Assembly: GCA_039621445.1 (NCBI GenBank)
Contig: CP154954.1
Coordinates: forward strand, 30,260,395-30,324,394
Length of the DNA: 64,000 nucleotides
Direction of reading: 5' to 3'
Source of the DNA: Euglena gracilis
Taxonomy: Eukaryota > Euglenida > Euglenophyceae > Euglenales
In this document: piece by piece, positions 11,280 to 23,595 of the stretch
Layout of the letters: each line of letters begins with the position of its first letter
Position numbering within the stretch: position 1 is the first letter of the stretch
Made by a program: the position numbers and the translations under genes
Notes under the pieces: model-generated
What the model was told of the DNA's origin: nothing
Databases searched by the model: none
What the model saw: only the letters and a program-made list of their open reading frames with translations

Positions 11280-11747
11280 AACCCCCCCCCAAAAAATAAG
11301 ACCCGGGTCTTATTTTTGGGTCCGTTGCCGGAAACCTCCAGGGGGGGGGGGGTCTTATTTTGGGGGGGTCTTATTCTTGGAATTTTCCTTGACCGACCCG
11401 GGCCCGAAATAAACGAAATAAACATCATTTTTCAGGTTCCCAAAAACACTAAGAATTTTCCTTCAGCGCTTCGCGCCATGTGTAAATTTGTGTAAGTTGA
11501 CATTTAGCATGTTTTTTTGCACTTCAAGAATCTGAAATTTTTTGAAATTTCATCATTTTTGTGTGTGAAATTTGGGTTTTTGGCAATTTCACAGGGAAAA
11601 TTTTCACCGTCCCCGGCGCTTCGCGCCGTCAGGGGGGTCTTATTTATGGGGGGGGTCTTATTTTTGGATTTTTGCTCGATCGGCCCAGGGGGGTCTTATT
11701 TTTGGGGGGTCTTATTTTTGGGGTGGGTCTTATTTTTTGGGGGGGGT
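11280..11747. mobile_element. TA-flanked element with C-run inverted ends
   Basis: The left end TAAACCCCCCCCCC-AAAAAATAAGACCC mirrors the right end GGGTCTTATTTTTT-GGGGGGGGTTA, so TA sits at both outer edges. The interior holds several GGGTCTTATTTTTGGG blocks and a CTTCAGCGCTTCGCGCC hairpin region that is also found at about 57060-57290. It has no coding capacity. TA may be a duplicated target, but no empty site is visible for this copy. Confidence 0.55.
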
Positions 11748-12637
11748 TACCCTCTCCCTTCTTCTTCCACCCTTTCAAGCATTTGGCTCCTGTTCCCAAA
11801 ATATCTGTAATATCATTCAGTCTATTTATGGGTTCCGGTTGTCCCAGTTCCGGAACAACTGGTTGAAGCCTTGATATCCCATGGTGGGCCTTTTTTCACA
11901 AGGTTTTGGGCACGCTCCGAGGCTGCTAGTACCAAGGGAAAAAAAGTTCCAGGAACTGCCAGTGGTTTCAGGAACTGCCAATCGGCTCCTTTCGAGATTT
12001 TTTTTTCTTGTTTCTTGTGATACTCAAGCTTCAAAACATCGCCTCTGTCGATCGCCGAAAACAAAAAAAATTGGAAAAAAAGGAGATTTGGGACATCTCT
12101 CTGGGGTCCAAAAAAACCAGCCCACAACGCCCCTGCTGGGAATAAAAACAGGGGGTGAATCTCACTTTTTTGCGACGAGAAATAAGGCATAAAAATGTCT
12201 GTTTGTTTGTGTGATTGCGCAAAGAAACCCTAAAAAGCTGAAGCGAGAAGACACATCTAACAAAAAACATCAGTTTCACTTTTTAGGCTTCACTTTTTCT
12301 GAAAAAAAAATTCAGGGGTTTTTTCATTCAGGACATGAAAACTCCTCAAAAAATTGTTTCCTGTGAAAACTTTGGCTGAGCCAAACCACCCCGGGGACAA
12401 GGCCCAGACCCATCCCCCCACCCCCTCCCATGGAAAGAACCACGAATTAACGGTTGTGATTGGGCCGCCTGCATGGGAAAGGCAAGTTCACAGGTAAAGA
12501 CCTTGGCAGGTCCTAAAAAAGAACTGACGTTTTGGAGGCCGAGACCATATATCACGTGTGGGATGAGACCAATCATCACAACGAAAGACTGAAACAGAAA
12601 TGAGCCATCACATCCAACTGCACGCCTCGTGTTCAAC

Positions 12638-12727
12638 GGGTAAGGGGAACGGGAAGATGTCCAGACTTGCAGGCCACACCGCGACGGGCCAGACGTGTTT
12701 GCGGGACTCCAGCAACTCACAAACCCC
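12638..12727 (-). CDS. Candidate exon, possibly 5' part of the SIN1-like gene
   Basis: After an acceptor GATGTCACCCAG, thirty codons read GVCELLESRKHVWPVAVW and then PASLDIFPFPLP, with a GTTGAA donor. Phase 0 at both ends agrees with the candidate exons on either side (24267-24434 and 10760-10844). No domain is recognised. It could also be part of a decayed transposon. The length is too short to judge codon bias well. Confidence 0.3.
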
Positions 12728-12739
12728 CTGGGTGACATC

Positions 12740-14790
12740 AGGCGCGGTGAAGTGTGAGGCACGAGAATGCGAAATGGTCCTGAGAGTTCTGGCCTCTCTC
12801 AGACCTCACCCCCCCCCCCCGGCGCTTTGGCCCAGGCTTTGATGAAATCAAAGCTGGGAGGCTGACTTTGGAGGCCTTGGCATGAAACCTTGAAACCTGA
12901 CATGTATTCCCTTTACCCGTGTGAAGATGTATCTAACCCAGCGTTTCCTCTGCAGACCTGAATCACCACAGTTTGTTTGATAAATGAATGTCCACTGCCC
13001 CCCTCCCCCAAATAAATTTAAAACCCCTCTCCCAAACGACTTTGCAACCAAATGTCTTTGCAAAGGGGAAGGCTTTCCCCTTTGCAAAGGCTGTGCAAGA
13101 AAAATAATACGTGAGGAACGTGCACCTTTTTGGAAAAGGAGGAGGTGGTGCGCAAAAAGAAAAAAATCATCCAAAATGTAGAATCATCTGTAATGTCCGT
13201 AATGTATCCGTAAATGTATACGTAACCTTGTCCGATGAATTAATGTGTAAGGTTGTGTGACGCTTAAAGAAAAGTCGTCCATCCGTCCATCAATGGTTTG
13301 GGTTTGGGTATTTCCCAAATACCTTTGCACGGCCTGGGCCAAATAGATGGTCCATTAGCTAAGCAAGGGCAAAGTTTGTTTGGGGGGGGATGCAGACGTT
13401 TCTTTTAGGACCCGGAGGTGCGGACCCACCCACCCTGCCCCTCCCGGGGGGTCAGGGGACCCACTTTTGAGGGGTCAACTTTGGGTCCAAAAAATTTTTG
13501 GCGCTTCCGCCAGAAATAGAGGACACACCTCTGGCAAGGAACCCACTCGGTCCGACCCCCCAGGACCCAGCCCCCCACCCCCCCCCCTCCCCCCAGTCAC
13601 GAAACTGGAAAAAAAATCTCAAGGCGTGACAGGAAACTCAGGACTCAAGAAGTTTTGCTCAAGCTGGGTTCCTGTGCCAATGAAAACACATAATGTCCAG
13701 CACCATTTGCTGGCCGTGAAGGATGTTCGCCTGCTGTGTGACTGCGTGAGGATGCCAATGATTGGAAGGTCAAACACGTCCAGGCCACGGTGTGGTGCGG
13801 GTCGAAGTCAAGGTGTGTGTCTTGGTGGGGGGGGGGGGGCGTCAGCGACACGGTGAGCAACGTCACAGTCGCCCGCCGTGCTGATGGTCATCACAGGGCA
13901 GCTTAGGGCAGGGGGAGAGCGTCTGGCATTGAACCCACCGGGCACCGGGGCAGTGTGAACCCCCTCCGAATCTGAACATAACTTGGCCCGTTAGCCTCCC
14001 AGGAAAGGCAGGCATGGAAAAGCACCCCTCCCCCCCCCGGAGGTTTGCGAAGGGCAGTCCAGCCAGCGGCCAATTGGGTTGGGCCGATTCCCAACATCTC
14101 AGGAGAAAGCATATAAATACATCTGAGTTGGAATTTTTCCGACCAAATCAGTGGGATATCAAAAAAGCCTCAGTCGGGGATGACCATGCACAAGGTTAGG
14201 GTGCAACATGGAGCCTTGAAAACAATGGAAAACACAATCAATACAACAATAGAAGAAAAAAAACAGCACGAAAAACACAACGCAAAAAAAAACAACGAAA
14301 TTTCGATGTGAATGAATTTTAAGGTTTTCAGGCAGGCTTTTGCTAAAGGAAAGAAGGGGTCCAATGGCTGGCCCTTTCACTGGACACACTGGGCTAGCCT
14401 CCCCCACCCCCCCCCAGGGGGAAAGGCAGGGGTTCCCCGACAAGGAAAAGATTCCTCCGGCTGCGTACCGAGGTGGAAATGGGAGTTTTAAAGAGAGAGA
14501 GTTTTTTTTGCCTGATTTTGATCTATTAAAAAGAATCCCGAAAATGAAAAAAAATGGACATTAAGCCTACATCCAGGGGAAACAAAAAAAATAAAACGAC
14601 TGATTCTACATGCAAATTCTTGCACAATCCCAAAAAAAAAATGCGGAAAAAGTTTGGTGACACAGAAAGCTTATAATTATAAGCTTTAATTATTATTTAA
14701 ACAAAATGCTGAAGTCTTCAAAGTCAAAAACGGTGCCAGCAGAACACAAAAAAAAAGCAGGGGAAAAAACAAAAAAAACCAACAAGCTCG
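12740..14790. other. Intron or intergenic stretch, nothing firmly recognised
   Basis: Mixed unique DNA with C- and G-runs at 12807-12820, 13380-13460, 13560-13600, 13828-13840 and 14405-14420. No exon with supporting splice sites and no repeat with defined ends were found. A minus-strand open stretch at 13640-13870 lacks any recognisable motif. Confidence 0.4.
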
Positions 14791-14793
14791 GGG

Positions 14794-15125
14794 GGGGGAT
14801 GCGCTACGGGCGCCAGCCTGACGCAAAAATGCGCAAAAATTTGCGCATTTTTGGAAGAAGGTGCACAACATGTGCAAAAGTCTGAAAGAATAAGCACAAG
14901 AATGACAAAACTGCAGAAATTACACAAAAATATAAAAAAAATGCCACCAAATTTTCAAAAATTATATGGATTTAAGAGATGTATACCAATTTGAAAGAAA
15001 AAAAATCAAAATAAAAAAATGCAAAACATTGTGAAAATGGTCAAAAATGCGAAAAAACAGGGTAAATCGCGAAAAAATGCGTCAAAGAGCAAAAAAAATG
15101 CGCTGAGAAAACCACCATGTCCCTA
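14794..15125. repeat. Degenerate ATGCGCAAAAATGCGC-family element
   Basis: Starts with CTCGGGGGGGGGATGCGCTACGGGCGCC and continues with ATGCGCAAAAATGCGC units. This parallels the left part of the intact elements at 30415-30997 and 41691-45056. The last unit, ATGCGCTGAG, is near 15102. No clear right terminus or target duplication. Confidence 0.5.
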
Positions 15126-15399
15126 TTTGAAACTCCCTCCTCGACAGAAGAAGCCTCTCGGATTTAGCACACAGTGCCGAACAGAAGCCTAAGCCTACTC
15201 AAACTCCCCTTCAGATTTTGGAGGGGGGAAATGCGGTTTGCATTTTTGCTTATTTTGAGCATTTTTTCAATTTTTCCAATAACACGCCTTTTTCGATTGA
15301 GGGGTTGAGTTCAAAACAATAAAAAAAAATTGTTAAAAAACAAAAGAAAAAGGTGTGTGTTTCTCCTGAAAAAAAACATTGCTTCGCACAAAAAAAAGC

Positions 15400-16320
15400 C
15401 AAACAAAAACTTTCCGGCGCCTTCGGCGCCAGGCCAGACACTTTTTCATTTTCAGGGACCCCACCCCGGGGGGGGGGGGGAGGGGTCTTGGCCAGAAAAA
15501 CAGTCAGTCAACCCCCCCCCGGGGGTGGGGTGGGACGGGTGTTGAGCAATGTTATGATCTTGAGCCCAAAAGTAAGTTCTTTTTGGACTCCCCCCGGAAG
15601 AGGATTGAATTCACATAAAGCAATTAATGGATTGCTTTCAACAACTGCAAAGAAAACAGTAAAATCTGGCAAAAAATGGCAAACATGGCAAAATGTTCAC
15701 AAAGGTTTAGTCGTTAGCTTGAAAGGCTGGATTATTCTTTCCGGTGTGAACCAGTTCAAGATGGAGTGACCAAATCCCCCCTCAAAGAGAGCGAACAGGA
15801 GACTGACGCCACAGCTCACTCCAGCTGAATTCCTGGAACCATGGAGGGGAGTCATTCTGGGGGCGGTGGAACCCACGCACCTCCAGGCACATACGGATTT
15901 GGGAAAACCCATGTGCGCACCCTACGGGCCAAAATATTGCGGATATTGTTGTGAGGATTGTTGGGATCAGGAGATTTCTCAGAAACCGGGGGGGGGGGGG
16001 CAGCCGGCTGGAAAAAAAGGTGCAGGCTAGCCACAAAACCCCCAGGGGGTGGGGGGTGCAGAGGGGGTGGATCCCACTGGCTGCCAGGCTGGACCTGACT
16101 GGCATCAGAAAAAAAGCCCAAATCCAGCCAAGTTTTTTGAGGTAAGTCCCCCCCAAAAAAACCCTCAAAAATGTCCATTTTTGATCCCTTTTTCCAAAAA
16201 CTTTCGATGAAAAATTTTATGTCAAGCCCAGCTTTGCCGGGCTTTGTTAACACCGACCCTGGGGGGGGGGGGGTCCGCAGCCCGGCTGGGAGCTTCTGGC
16301 TGGAAAAAAGGTGCTAGCTG
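15400..16320. repeat. Dispersed repeat segments around a Cys-rich open stretch
   Basis: 15410-15540 holds a GGCGCCTTCGGCGCC hairpin, G-runs and CAGTCAGTC motifs. 15990-16320 shares AGCTGGAAAAAAGGTGC, CTGGCTGCCAGGCTGGACC and CAAATCCAGC blocks with 22320-22600 and 22820-22930. Between them a plus-strand frame (about 15772-15980) is open and rich in cysteine (see findings). Confidence 0.45.
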
Positions 16321-16564
16321 GCTGGACCCTGAAACAAGATAGGGTGGCATAAGGAATCACCTGTCAGGATTCATCAAGATATGTCATTCATTGAACATTC
16401 ACTGGAGGTGCTTGGCGAGGCCCCCAGCAACACGCTTGCTGAGGCCCCGGCAGGAGACCTAACGTGCACACTGCCAGGGCGTCAAGGATGGCAATGCCAA
16501 GAGGTGGATGGCCATCGTCCTGTGAGTCTGTCCAGGGCACACCTCAGCCGGGCAACACTCTGGG

Positions 16565-16790
16565 CGATTGCAAGAAGAAGAAGAAGAAGAAGAAAACGAA
16601 ATTTAAAATGATTTTCCTCCTTTTTTTCCTTTTTCCTTTTTTTTTCCTCCTCCTTCCTCCTCCTCCTTTTTCCTCCTCCTCCTCCTGATTTTCTTGGGTC
16701 CTCCTCCTCCTTTTTTCCTCCTTTTTTTTTTTCCCCTCCTTTTTTTTTCCTCTCCTCCTGTTTTTTTTGATTTTTTCATTTTTTGGGGGG
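16565..16790. repeat. AAG and TTTCCTCC low-complexity tract
   Basis: A short AAG array is followed by about 170 bases of polypyrimidine TTTTTCCTCCTCC on the plus strand. It is intronic and non-coding. Confidence 0.9.
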
Positions 16791-17329
16791 TGGGGGGCGT
16801 TTTGTGAGTCAGATGCTCCGGTGGTGTTGGGTGTGGTTACTCATGCCCCCCTTCGGGGCTTGGGCATCGTGATTATCGAAGTGAAGAATTCAATTCAAAG
16901 CATGTTACTAGGTGCCTTCGGGGGGGGGGGGGGCAAGCAAAAAGACCTGGTAGTATGTATCAAACAAAGAATCAGTTGCACATTGAAGGAAAAAAAATCA
17001 AAATAAATTGGTGGGAAAGCTCCAATTTCAGTCTTTAGACGATTGAAGCGATTGAAGCGTGCAGGGAGTGCTTGCAGGGAGCTCCGTGGCTAGCTGTGCC
17101 CTGCCTAACTTCGCTGACTGTGCTGTGAAGACAAGCCGCGGCCACCCAGCCCATATAGAGGTGCGCCGCCCCTGCCTCCCCAGCCAGGGGATGCTGAAGG
17201 CCCCAAGGGCACCCCCGGCGGGGGGCACCCCCAGGAGGCAAGCTGGCCGGAGGGGGCAAGGGCAAGGGCAAGGCACCCGAAGCGACTGGGGCGAGTGGGG
17301 ATGAAGTGGTCGGGCCGTGGGCGGGCTTG

Positions 17330-17640
17330 AAAGGGAACGGGGATGGGCGGGCGCATTTCCGCAAGTGTCGTTCACACAAAATGTGCCCCTGGAGACCCGC
17401 TATCGCCCCCCCATATGGCTCAGTTTTGCGGCCCAAAACGGCCATTTTGGGGTGTTTTGGGGCTGTTTTTTTTTTCGGTCAAAAATCGATTTTTTCAAAA
17501 TATCTCGACAATGAAGCAAAATCAAAGGAGGACCAAAAATCACCACCAACCATGCTTGACTTTTTCCCCGACTCTTCGTGGAGCCCGAGTTACGGCCATT
17601 TTTTCAGCCAACGGTCGTCCAGCTAATGAGAATTTTGCAC
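17330..17640. repeat. Copy of the CAAAACGGCCATTTTGGG / ATATCTCGACAATGAAGC repeat
   Basis: Shares long blocks with 28270-28910 and 39300-39500: AAAATGT-CCCC-GGAG-CCC, GCCCAAAACGGCCATTTTGGG, TTCAAAATATCTCGACAATGAAGC and CCCGAGTTA-GGCCATTTTT. Open frames here differ between copies and are not supported as genes. Confidence 0.65.
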
Positions 17641-18309
17641 CAGAAACACACCGACGCGGGCACAGGTGGGACCAGTTCCCTCTCTGCCGGGAGGGAAAGG
17701 GGGGGTCGGGGGGCCAACGGCAGGCCCCCTACTAGGAGCAGCGCTGCTGGCGCACCATCACGGGAGATAGGTATGCGGAGGGCCTGAAGCAGGGGGTATT
17801 GTTGAAGGCTCCTGAAAAAAAAAATTTCAACTTACGCCTGAAAAAAGTACCCCCTAATCCTGGGTTAGGGGGACGGGTGGAGAGGCAGAGGGAAAGGGAA
17901 ACATGTGAGGGCCACATTTTCTCAACTTGCCGAAGCAGCCGAAGCAGCACTGGGTCCATTTCATTGTGCGAGATGTGCGCATGGAATTAACAACGCTCCG
18001 AGTTGTAAGCATCATCCGTGTTTGACAATCGCCCATATATCACCCGTGGCACTGCCCTCTCTTGGTTTATTTTGTCCATGCCCCCCCTTCAAAATCCGCC
18101 ACCTGTGAACCGGGCCCCCAGGTTGGCCGCCCAGGCACCCCTCCCATCGTGGCCCGGGCCGGGCGCCATTGGGAGGTCAGCCAACAAGGGTTCTCTTCCC
18201 TGTCTTCAAGTCAGACGGTGGTGTGCGGACCACCCGAGGCCCCTAACCCCTGCCCCAATTGGCCAACTGGGCTCTGGCCAATTTGGGGGGTGGGGCAAAT
18301 AGGGGGAGG

Positions 18310-18365
18310 GGGTCGCTGAGCTCTTATCTCTGTTGAGCAAGAGCGAAGCTTACCACCGGGGAAAA
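18310..18365 (+). repeat. GAGCTCTTATC…AAGAGCGAAGCTTACC motif, copy 1
   Basis: A short conserved block with an imperfect stem (CTCTTATC/GTAAGAG type). Further copies lie at about 28012-28055 and 37366-37410 on the same strand and 39236-39285 inverted. They sit next to G/C-runs, suggesting a conserved internal or terminal part of a mobile repeat. Confidence 0.6.
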
Positions 18366-18369
18366 GGTG

Positions 18370-19750
18370 GGTCGAACTCCCCGCCAGGACATCCAAAGGT
18401 CCAAAAAAAATGGGGTCCACAACTGTGCATTCGGACGGAAGGCAAACGTTGGTATGGGCACCACCCAATGCAAGGACCCGTGGGAGGCCGCTCCCGCCAG
18501 GGTTTGACGTTGGACCAGGTGGGGCAGGTGGTCCTCATCCTGGCTTGTCTGGGAACGGTGGGTGAGGTTTTCAGAGATTTGGCATGCATCAGGTTAGGGA
18601 GTTGGGATTTATTGTTTTTGCTGCTCGGGCAAGGGCGTTTGGTGTGAGGTTGCATTGCGAACCTCGCTTCAACTCAGCGAAGGTTCCTGCACGAGGCTTT
18701 CGAAAGGCTGACGCAGGAAGCCACACACATATGGGTCCCACATCCCGAGGTCAATCGTCGACCTGGTGATGGACAAAGGTGCAAGATGCCAGAATTTCTT
18801 GGAGTGTTGTTTTCAAATTATTCAATTTTTTGTCAAATGGAAATAATAAGAATTGTGGCCTTTCCTCAGATGATCTCAGTGGCAAAACACACCAGAACCT
18901 TCACCACAGATTCGCTGACCTTCAATGACCTCCGGTGCACTTTTCTCCAGATCATACTTGTACTCATTTTCTTTAGAAAACCATCCCACCCACTAACCCA
19001 CCCAAACCACAAAAAATCAGCCAGAAAAACTCCTGAAAGGTCTTGTCCTGGCCTTTGGCCTTCCCGTTTTTCCAGGAGAGAAAATTTCAGGTCAATTTTT
19101 TCCTTTGGTGCCAATCATTCCTTGTCAGTCCAATATCTCAACCCACGTTCTTTTGTCATAATCCCATATAAACCAAACCAACGACAAGAAAAGAGGATTA
19201 GATCTGCATACCCTCCCAAAGTCCTGGGCATTAAAACGTTGGGGACATGAAACCCTATCCCACTGGTATGAACAGGCCTCCCACCATCTTAGCGTTATGC
19301 CCAAGGATAGTAGTATGGGCTGCAAATTGTAATTCTCAAACACACATGCCCCCCCCTTGATCGCATCCCCCCATATTTGAGCCTCGAGATCTGGATTTTC
19401 AAATGCTGAAGTTTTTGGTGGGCTTTGGGGGGACCCCCCTAATTGACCCCCCATGATTGCATGATTGGCCCTCGTCTTGGTCGGAGGGCCAATCGGGGGG
19501 TAATCATTGGCATGACACATGTTAACTCAATACAGATGATTATTTTTTATTGGGTTTATTCTTTGTCCGCTTTCCATTTCTCAGAATTGAAGGTTCAAAA
19601 ACAAACTTCTGCAGAAAAAATGTTGCAATAATGCACCATTGCCCAAGCAAGGCAGCTGCAGTCAACAGAGTATAAATGATGGAGGGCACTGAAAGCGTTT
19701 CGAAGCTTCCATATGCCACTCCATTTTGTCCCAAGGTCATCAGGACTGGA
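18370..19750. other. Stretch without recognised genes
   Basis: Apart from G/C-runs near 19355-19500, I see no defined repeat and no exon with motif or splice support on either strand. Confidence 0.4.
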
Positions 19751-19758
19751 GGGGGGGG

Positions 19759-20152
19759 CAGGGTTCGATATAAGGACAGGTGGGGGGGGGTCCGGACCCC
19801 CACCCCTGCGGGCCAGGAGGGGGGGGGGTGGGGGGGGACACCCCCCCACCTAAACAGTGGCGCGGTCCGGGTGACCGAAAAAAATTGACCCCCCAAAACG
19901 ACCAAAAGTGCCATTTTGGGCACTCTTGGGGCAAAAATTTGCAAAAAAAATGCAAAAAATTTTCGGCGCAAAGCGCCGGAGGAAAAAATTGACCCTTTTT
20001 GGGGGGTCCCGGGTACCCCCCCCAGGGTCGGTCCGGACCCCCCTGGCAGGTGGGGGGGGGGGGGTCCGGACCCCCCTGCGGGCCAGGAGGGGGGGGGGGG
20101 TGGGGGACACCCCCCACCTAAACCATGTACGCCCTCCTTATATCAAACCCTG
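19759..20152. mobile_element. hAT-like non-autonomous element (394 bp)
   Basis: The left end CAGGGTTCGATATAAGG and right end CCTTATATCAAACCCTG are near-perfect inverted repeats. Eight G bases lie immediately outside on both sides, consistent with an 8-bp target duplication inside a G-run, although a pre-existing G-run would look similar. The interior has GTCCGGACC palindromes, a CGGCGCAAAGCGCCGG hairpin and no ORF of note. A 533-bp relative lies at 60045-60577. CAGGG ends with 8-bp duplications are the usual pattern of the hAT superfamily. Confidence 0.75.
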
Positions 20153-20885
20153 GGGGGGGGGACAGAGCTGCATGGGAAGGCCAGGTGGACCAAAGGCAGG
20201 AAAAAACCCACCTTTAATGGTAATTTGCAAGCAGAATTTGGCGCAAAGACACCTCCGCACATGTGCACTACTTTGCAAAAAAAAATTTTGGTTCTATCAG
20301 CACCAGCGGCCAACCATTTCATCAATATGTTTATTTCGCTATTTGTTGGGTTGATCCTTTGACTTGGTTTTTTGATGCAGTCACTGTTGTCCATTTTGGA
20401 TTGCCTGGCTTCCAGGTGACCAGGCCAAAAGAAACCAAGACCAGCGCCCCCTTTCAGAAGCGCCATCAATGTCAATGCACACATTCAAAATCCTTTCCGA
20501 CTTCCTACCAAGCCCTGGGGACCAGCCATTGGATTTTTGTGAAGTGCAAAAAAAAATGGAATGCCTCAACAACGAGGTAAACGGTGGCAACGCAGTGGGG
20601 GAGTGTGGTCATCTGTGCCATTCTGAAATCAAGAAAAAAACTGTCTGGGGTCGAGTTCCTTCAATGCAGGCTGTTTCTCTCTCACCAGAGGAACGGCATC
20701 TGCTCCAAAAGAATGAACAATGAACAAGCTCCAAGGAAATGAACCAAAAACAAAAAGCAGGCTGACATTCCATTTACAAAAAAAATAATATATATGGCAG
20801 CAAGATTTTACTTCCCCCCCCCGGGGGCCAAGTAAAATCTCCGGGAGGGTGTCAATGAAAAACTTTGGGTTAATGATGGAATAGG

Positions 20886-20975
20886 GTAAGGGTTTGGCGT
20901 TCGGCCTAACTTGGCCTGACTTATGGACGGGTGTCAGGTGTACAAGTTAGGCCGAACTCCAAACCTTAACCCCCA
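20886..20975. repeat. Hairpin, GGGTTTGG…CCAAACC
   Basis: GTAAGGGTTTGGCGTTCGGC-CTAACTT is mirrored by AAGTTAGGC-CGAACTCCAAACCTTAAC about 40 bases on. It forms a long imperfect inverted repeat with a short loop. Confidence 0.75.
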
Positions 20976-21099
20976 CTTCTCAATAACGCAAAGAAATTTT
21001 GGACCCCTTTGGGGATATACATGCACGTATGAGTATATATATATATATATATATATGTATGGCAGGTGGGAACTATAAGACCCCCGGGTGGGGTCCTAA

Positions 21100-21960
21100 A
21101 CTATATCTATATCTATATCTATATCTATATCTATATCTATATCTATATCTATATCTATATCTATATCTATATCTATATCTATATCTATATCTATATCTAT
21201 ATCTATATCTATATCTATATCTATATCTATATCTATATCTATATCTATATCTATATCTATATCTATATCTATATCTAGTCTATATCTATATCTATATCTA
21301 TATCTATATCTATAAATATATCTATATATATATATGTCTGCATCTATTATGTCTGCATATCATATGTATGTGTGTTTATATATATGGCAGGTGGGAACTA
21401 TAAGACCCCCCCCGGGGGGGGTCCTGAACTTCACCCCGCGATGGACACCCTTTATTTGAAGGTATAGGGGGAGGTGCGCACATGCTGATTTGTGCCAATT
21501 GGCAACGTGGCGCTAATCGGCTATGTTGCGCAACATAGCCAATTAGCGCAACATAGCCAATTAGCGCAAATTAGCATGTGCGCGCCTAACCCTATACCTT
21601 CAATAATGGGGGTGTCCAGATATAGATATAGATATAGATATAGATATGGATATAGATATAGATATAGATATAGATATAGATCTAGATATAGATATAGATA
21701 TAGATATAGATATAGATATAGCTATAGATATAGCTATAGATATAGATATAGATATAGATATAGATATAGATATAGATATAGATATAGATATAGATATAGA
21801 TATAGATATAGATATAGATATAGATATAGATATAGATATAGATATAGATATAGATATAGATATAGATATAGATATAGATATAGATATAGATAGAGATATA
21901 GATAGAGATATAGATAGAGATATAGATATAGATATAGATATCAATGTAGACATAGATACA
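21100..21960. repeat. Giant inverted microsatellite: (TATATC)n … (GATATA)n around a hairpin
   Basis: About 200 bases of TATATC (21100-21315) and about 340 bases of GATATA (21620-21960) are reverse complements of each other. Between them, TGGACACCC-TTATTTGAAGGTATAGG (from 21441) mirrors CCTATACCTTCAATAATGGGGGTGTCCA (to about 21618), and inner GCGCAACATAGCCAATTAGCGC units form more stems. A GGCAGGTGGGAACTATAAGACCCC block occurs at 21062 and 21387, and inverted at 33802-33826. Confidence 0.85.
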
Positions 21961-22089
21961 AAAAGATATAGAAATAGATATAGAAACCCGAGGGGGGTTG
22001 TTATTTGGGGGGGATTCTAATTGGGGGGTTAATACACCTCCACAGAGGAAAGGGAAAAGGCAACGTGATAGACCCCACGCCAGCTGTGG

Positions 22090-22320
22090 GCGAAAACCCT
22101 AAGGAGCAAGCACACGCGGGGGCTTCCTCATGCTGCACACGCGAACAACCTTAGGCACCGCCCACCACAAGGCACACGCCATCGCACAAGGTGCGGTGAG
22201 AGGCAGAGACAGCAGCATGCCCGAGCAACATTGTTCAGAAGGACACCCTGGGGGGGCTGCCATCTACAAAAGAAAGGTGCTGATTGCAGGATTACATTTC
22301 ATTGCAAGGTGATGATTGCT
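22090..22320. other. Stretch without recognised genes
   Basis: Ordinary-looking sequence with short open frames only. No motif or splice support. Confidence 0.3.
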
Positions 22321-22329
22321 GATTGTGTT

Positions 22330-22940
22330 TCTTAAGTACCCCCCAGCCGGCCAGCTGGAAAAAAAGGTGCTAGCTGGACCCTCCCCCCAAGGGTGGGTCC
22401 AGGGAGGTTCCTGCTGGCTGCCAGGCTGGACCCCTCTGGCACCCAAAAACAGGTGTAAAAAAATCCCAAATCCAGCTGGGTTGGCATTTGTTTCAGCCAT
22501 TGAGGTGAAAATCCAATACCAAAAACAGCCATTTTTTGGCCGTTTGTTGACCCCCCCCTTTTCAAAAAAGATTGGTCCAGCCCGGCTTTGCCGGGCTGTG
22601 AGATCTCCATAACCACTCCCCCCCTGTTGTCCCAACAACCTGCTCCCAGAAGGCAATTTGAATGTGCAAAGGAATTCCATTGGCCCGGTCAAAAATCCTC
22701 TGTTGGCCGGGGCCCAGGAACAAAGAGGGGGGCAATAGGGGGGGGGTACCACTCGACCCCCAGGGGGGGTCCACACACACATGCGCGCGCACGCGCGCAC
22801 GCACGCACGTATACACAAGGGGGGGGTGCTGGCTGGAAAAAAAAGGTGCTGGTTGGCTGCACCCCCCCCGGACAGGGTGGGATCCGGCTGAAGAAATTCC
22901 CTGGCCGGCTGGACCCAGTTGGGTCCAGCCAGCCCTTGAC
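22330..22940. repeat. AGCTGGAAAAAAAGGTGCTAGCTGG-family repeat segments
   Basis: Two related segments (22335-22600 and 22820-22935) share CCAGCCGGCCAGCTGG, AAAAAAAGGTGC and CAGCCCGGCTTTGCCGGGCTG blocks with 15990-16320 and 46030-46440. A CACGCGCGCACG alternating tract lies at 22775-22815. Confidence 0.55.
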
Positions 22941-23389
22941 GAAATGGTTGGTCCGGGCTGGGGGGATTTTCAAAAAATCAAATCAAAAATCAAAAAAAAA
23001 ACTCATATTATAAATGATTGCCACATTTTCATTGGTTCAATTAAGCCGAAATCAAAGGCACACATTTCTGTTCCAATAGCTTTTTTTGTTATTTTTTTTT
23101 GAAAATAATAGCAAAGGTACAAAAAAAACGAGAAGGCAACTATTTTGCCATACTTTCACAATAATTTTTACCTTGCTGTTGCATGTCAATTAGGAATTAT
23201 TTTCGTTCATTTTTTGAAAAGAAGCCCAAAGAAAGAAATGAAAAATCTATTTTTATTCAGAATGATTTGAATATGTCAATCCAAAAAAAAGCAAAGTACA
23301 AACAAAGTACTGGAGAAAGAGAGCTTCTTGGGGTTATTTTGGATTTTAGATTTTCAAGGAATAGGTTATCTCGACAATGCACAGTGCTT

Positions 23390-23595
23390 TTGCAGGCTGG
23401 TGAATTTGAAGTCAACGGTCTGAAGCCCATCAGCTGCATTTGCAGCTCCAAGGGCTTGAAGCATGCGGGACCTTGCTTGTGTCCGTGCATCCTCTTGGGC
23501 CTGTGTGTTCGCAAGAGTTGGAATCAAGCAACCCAGATTGGAAAAGGCTGGACTACAACGGGGACTGAACAAAGCATGCTGAAAATGCAATTAAA
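23390..23595 (-). other. Open stretch of unclear origin, minus strand
   Basis: A frame runs FSPRCSPAFSNLGCLIPTLA, then QEDARTQARSRMLQALGAAN and AADGLQTVDFKFTSLQKH before a stop. The Ala/Arg/Leu-rich content resembles coding DNA more than the neighbouring repeats. No domain, no clear splice sites and no second copy in the window. It could be transposon debris. Confidence 0.2.

Noticed and set aside
17035-17445. 136-residue minus-strand frame over a GC-rich segment
   Set aside because: Overlaps a dispersed repeat, no splice support, and no motif in any of the three open frames.
20999-22020. Repetitive YLYLYL, RYRYRY and DIDIDI frames
   Set aside because: Translation of TATATC/GATATA microsatellites.
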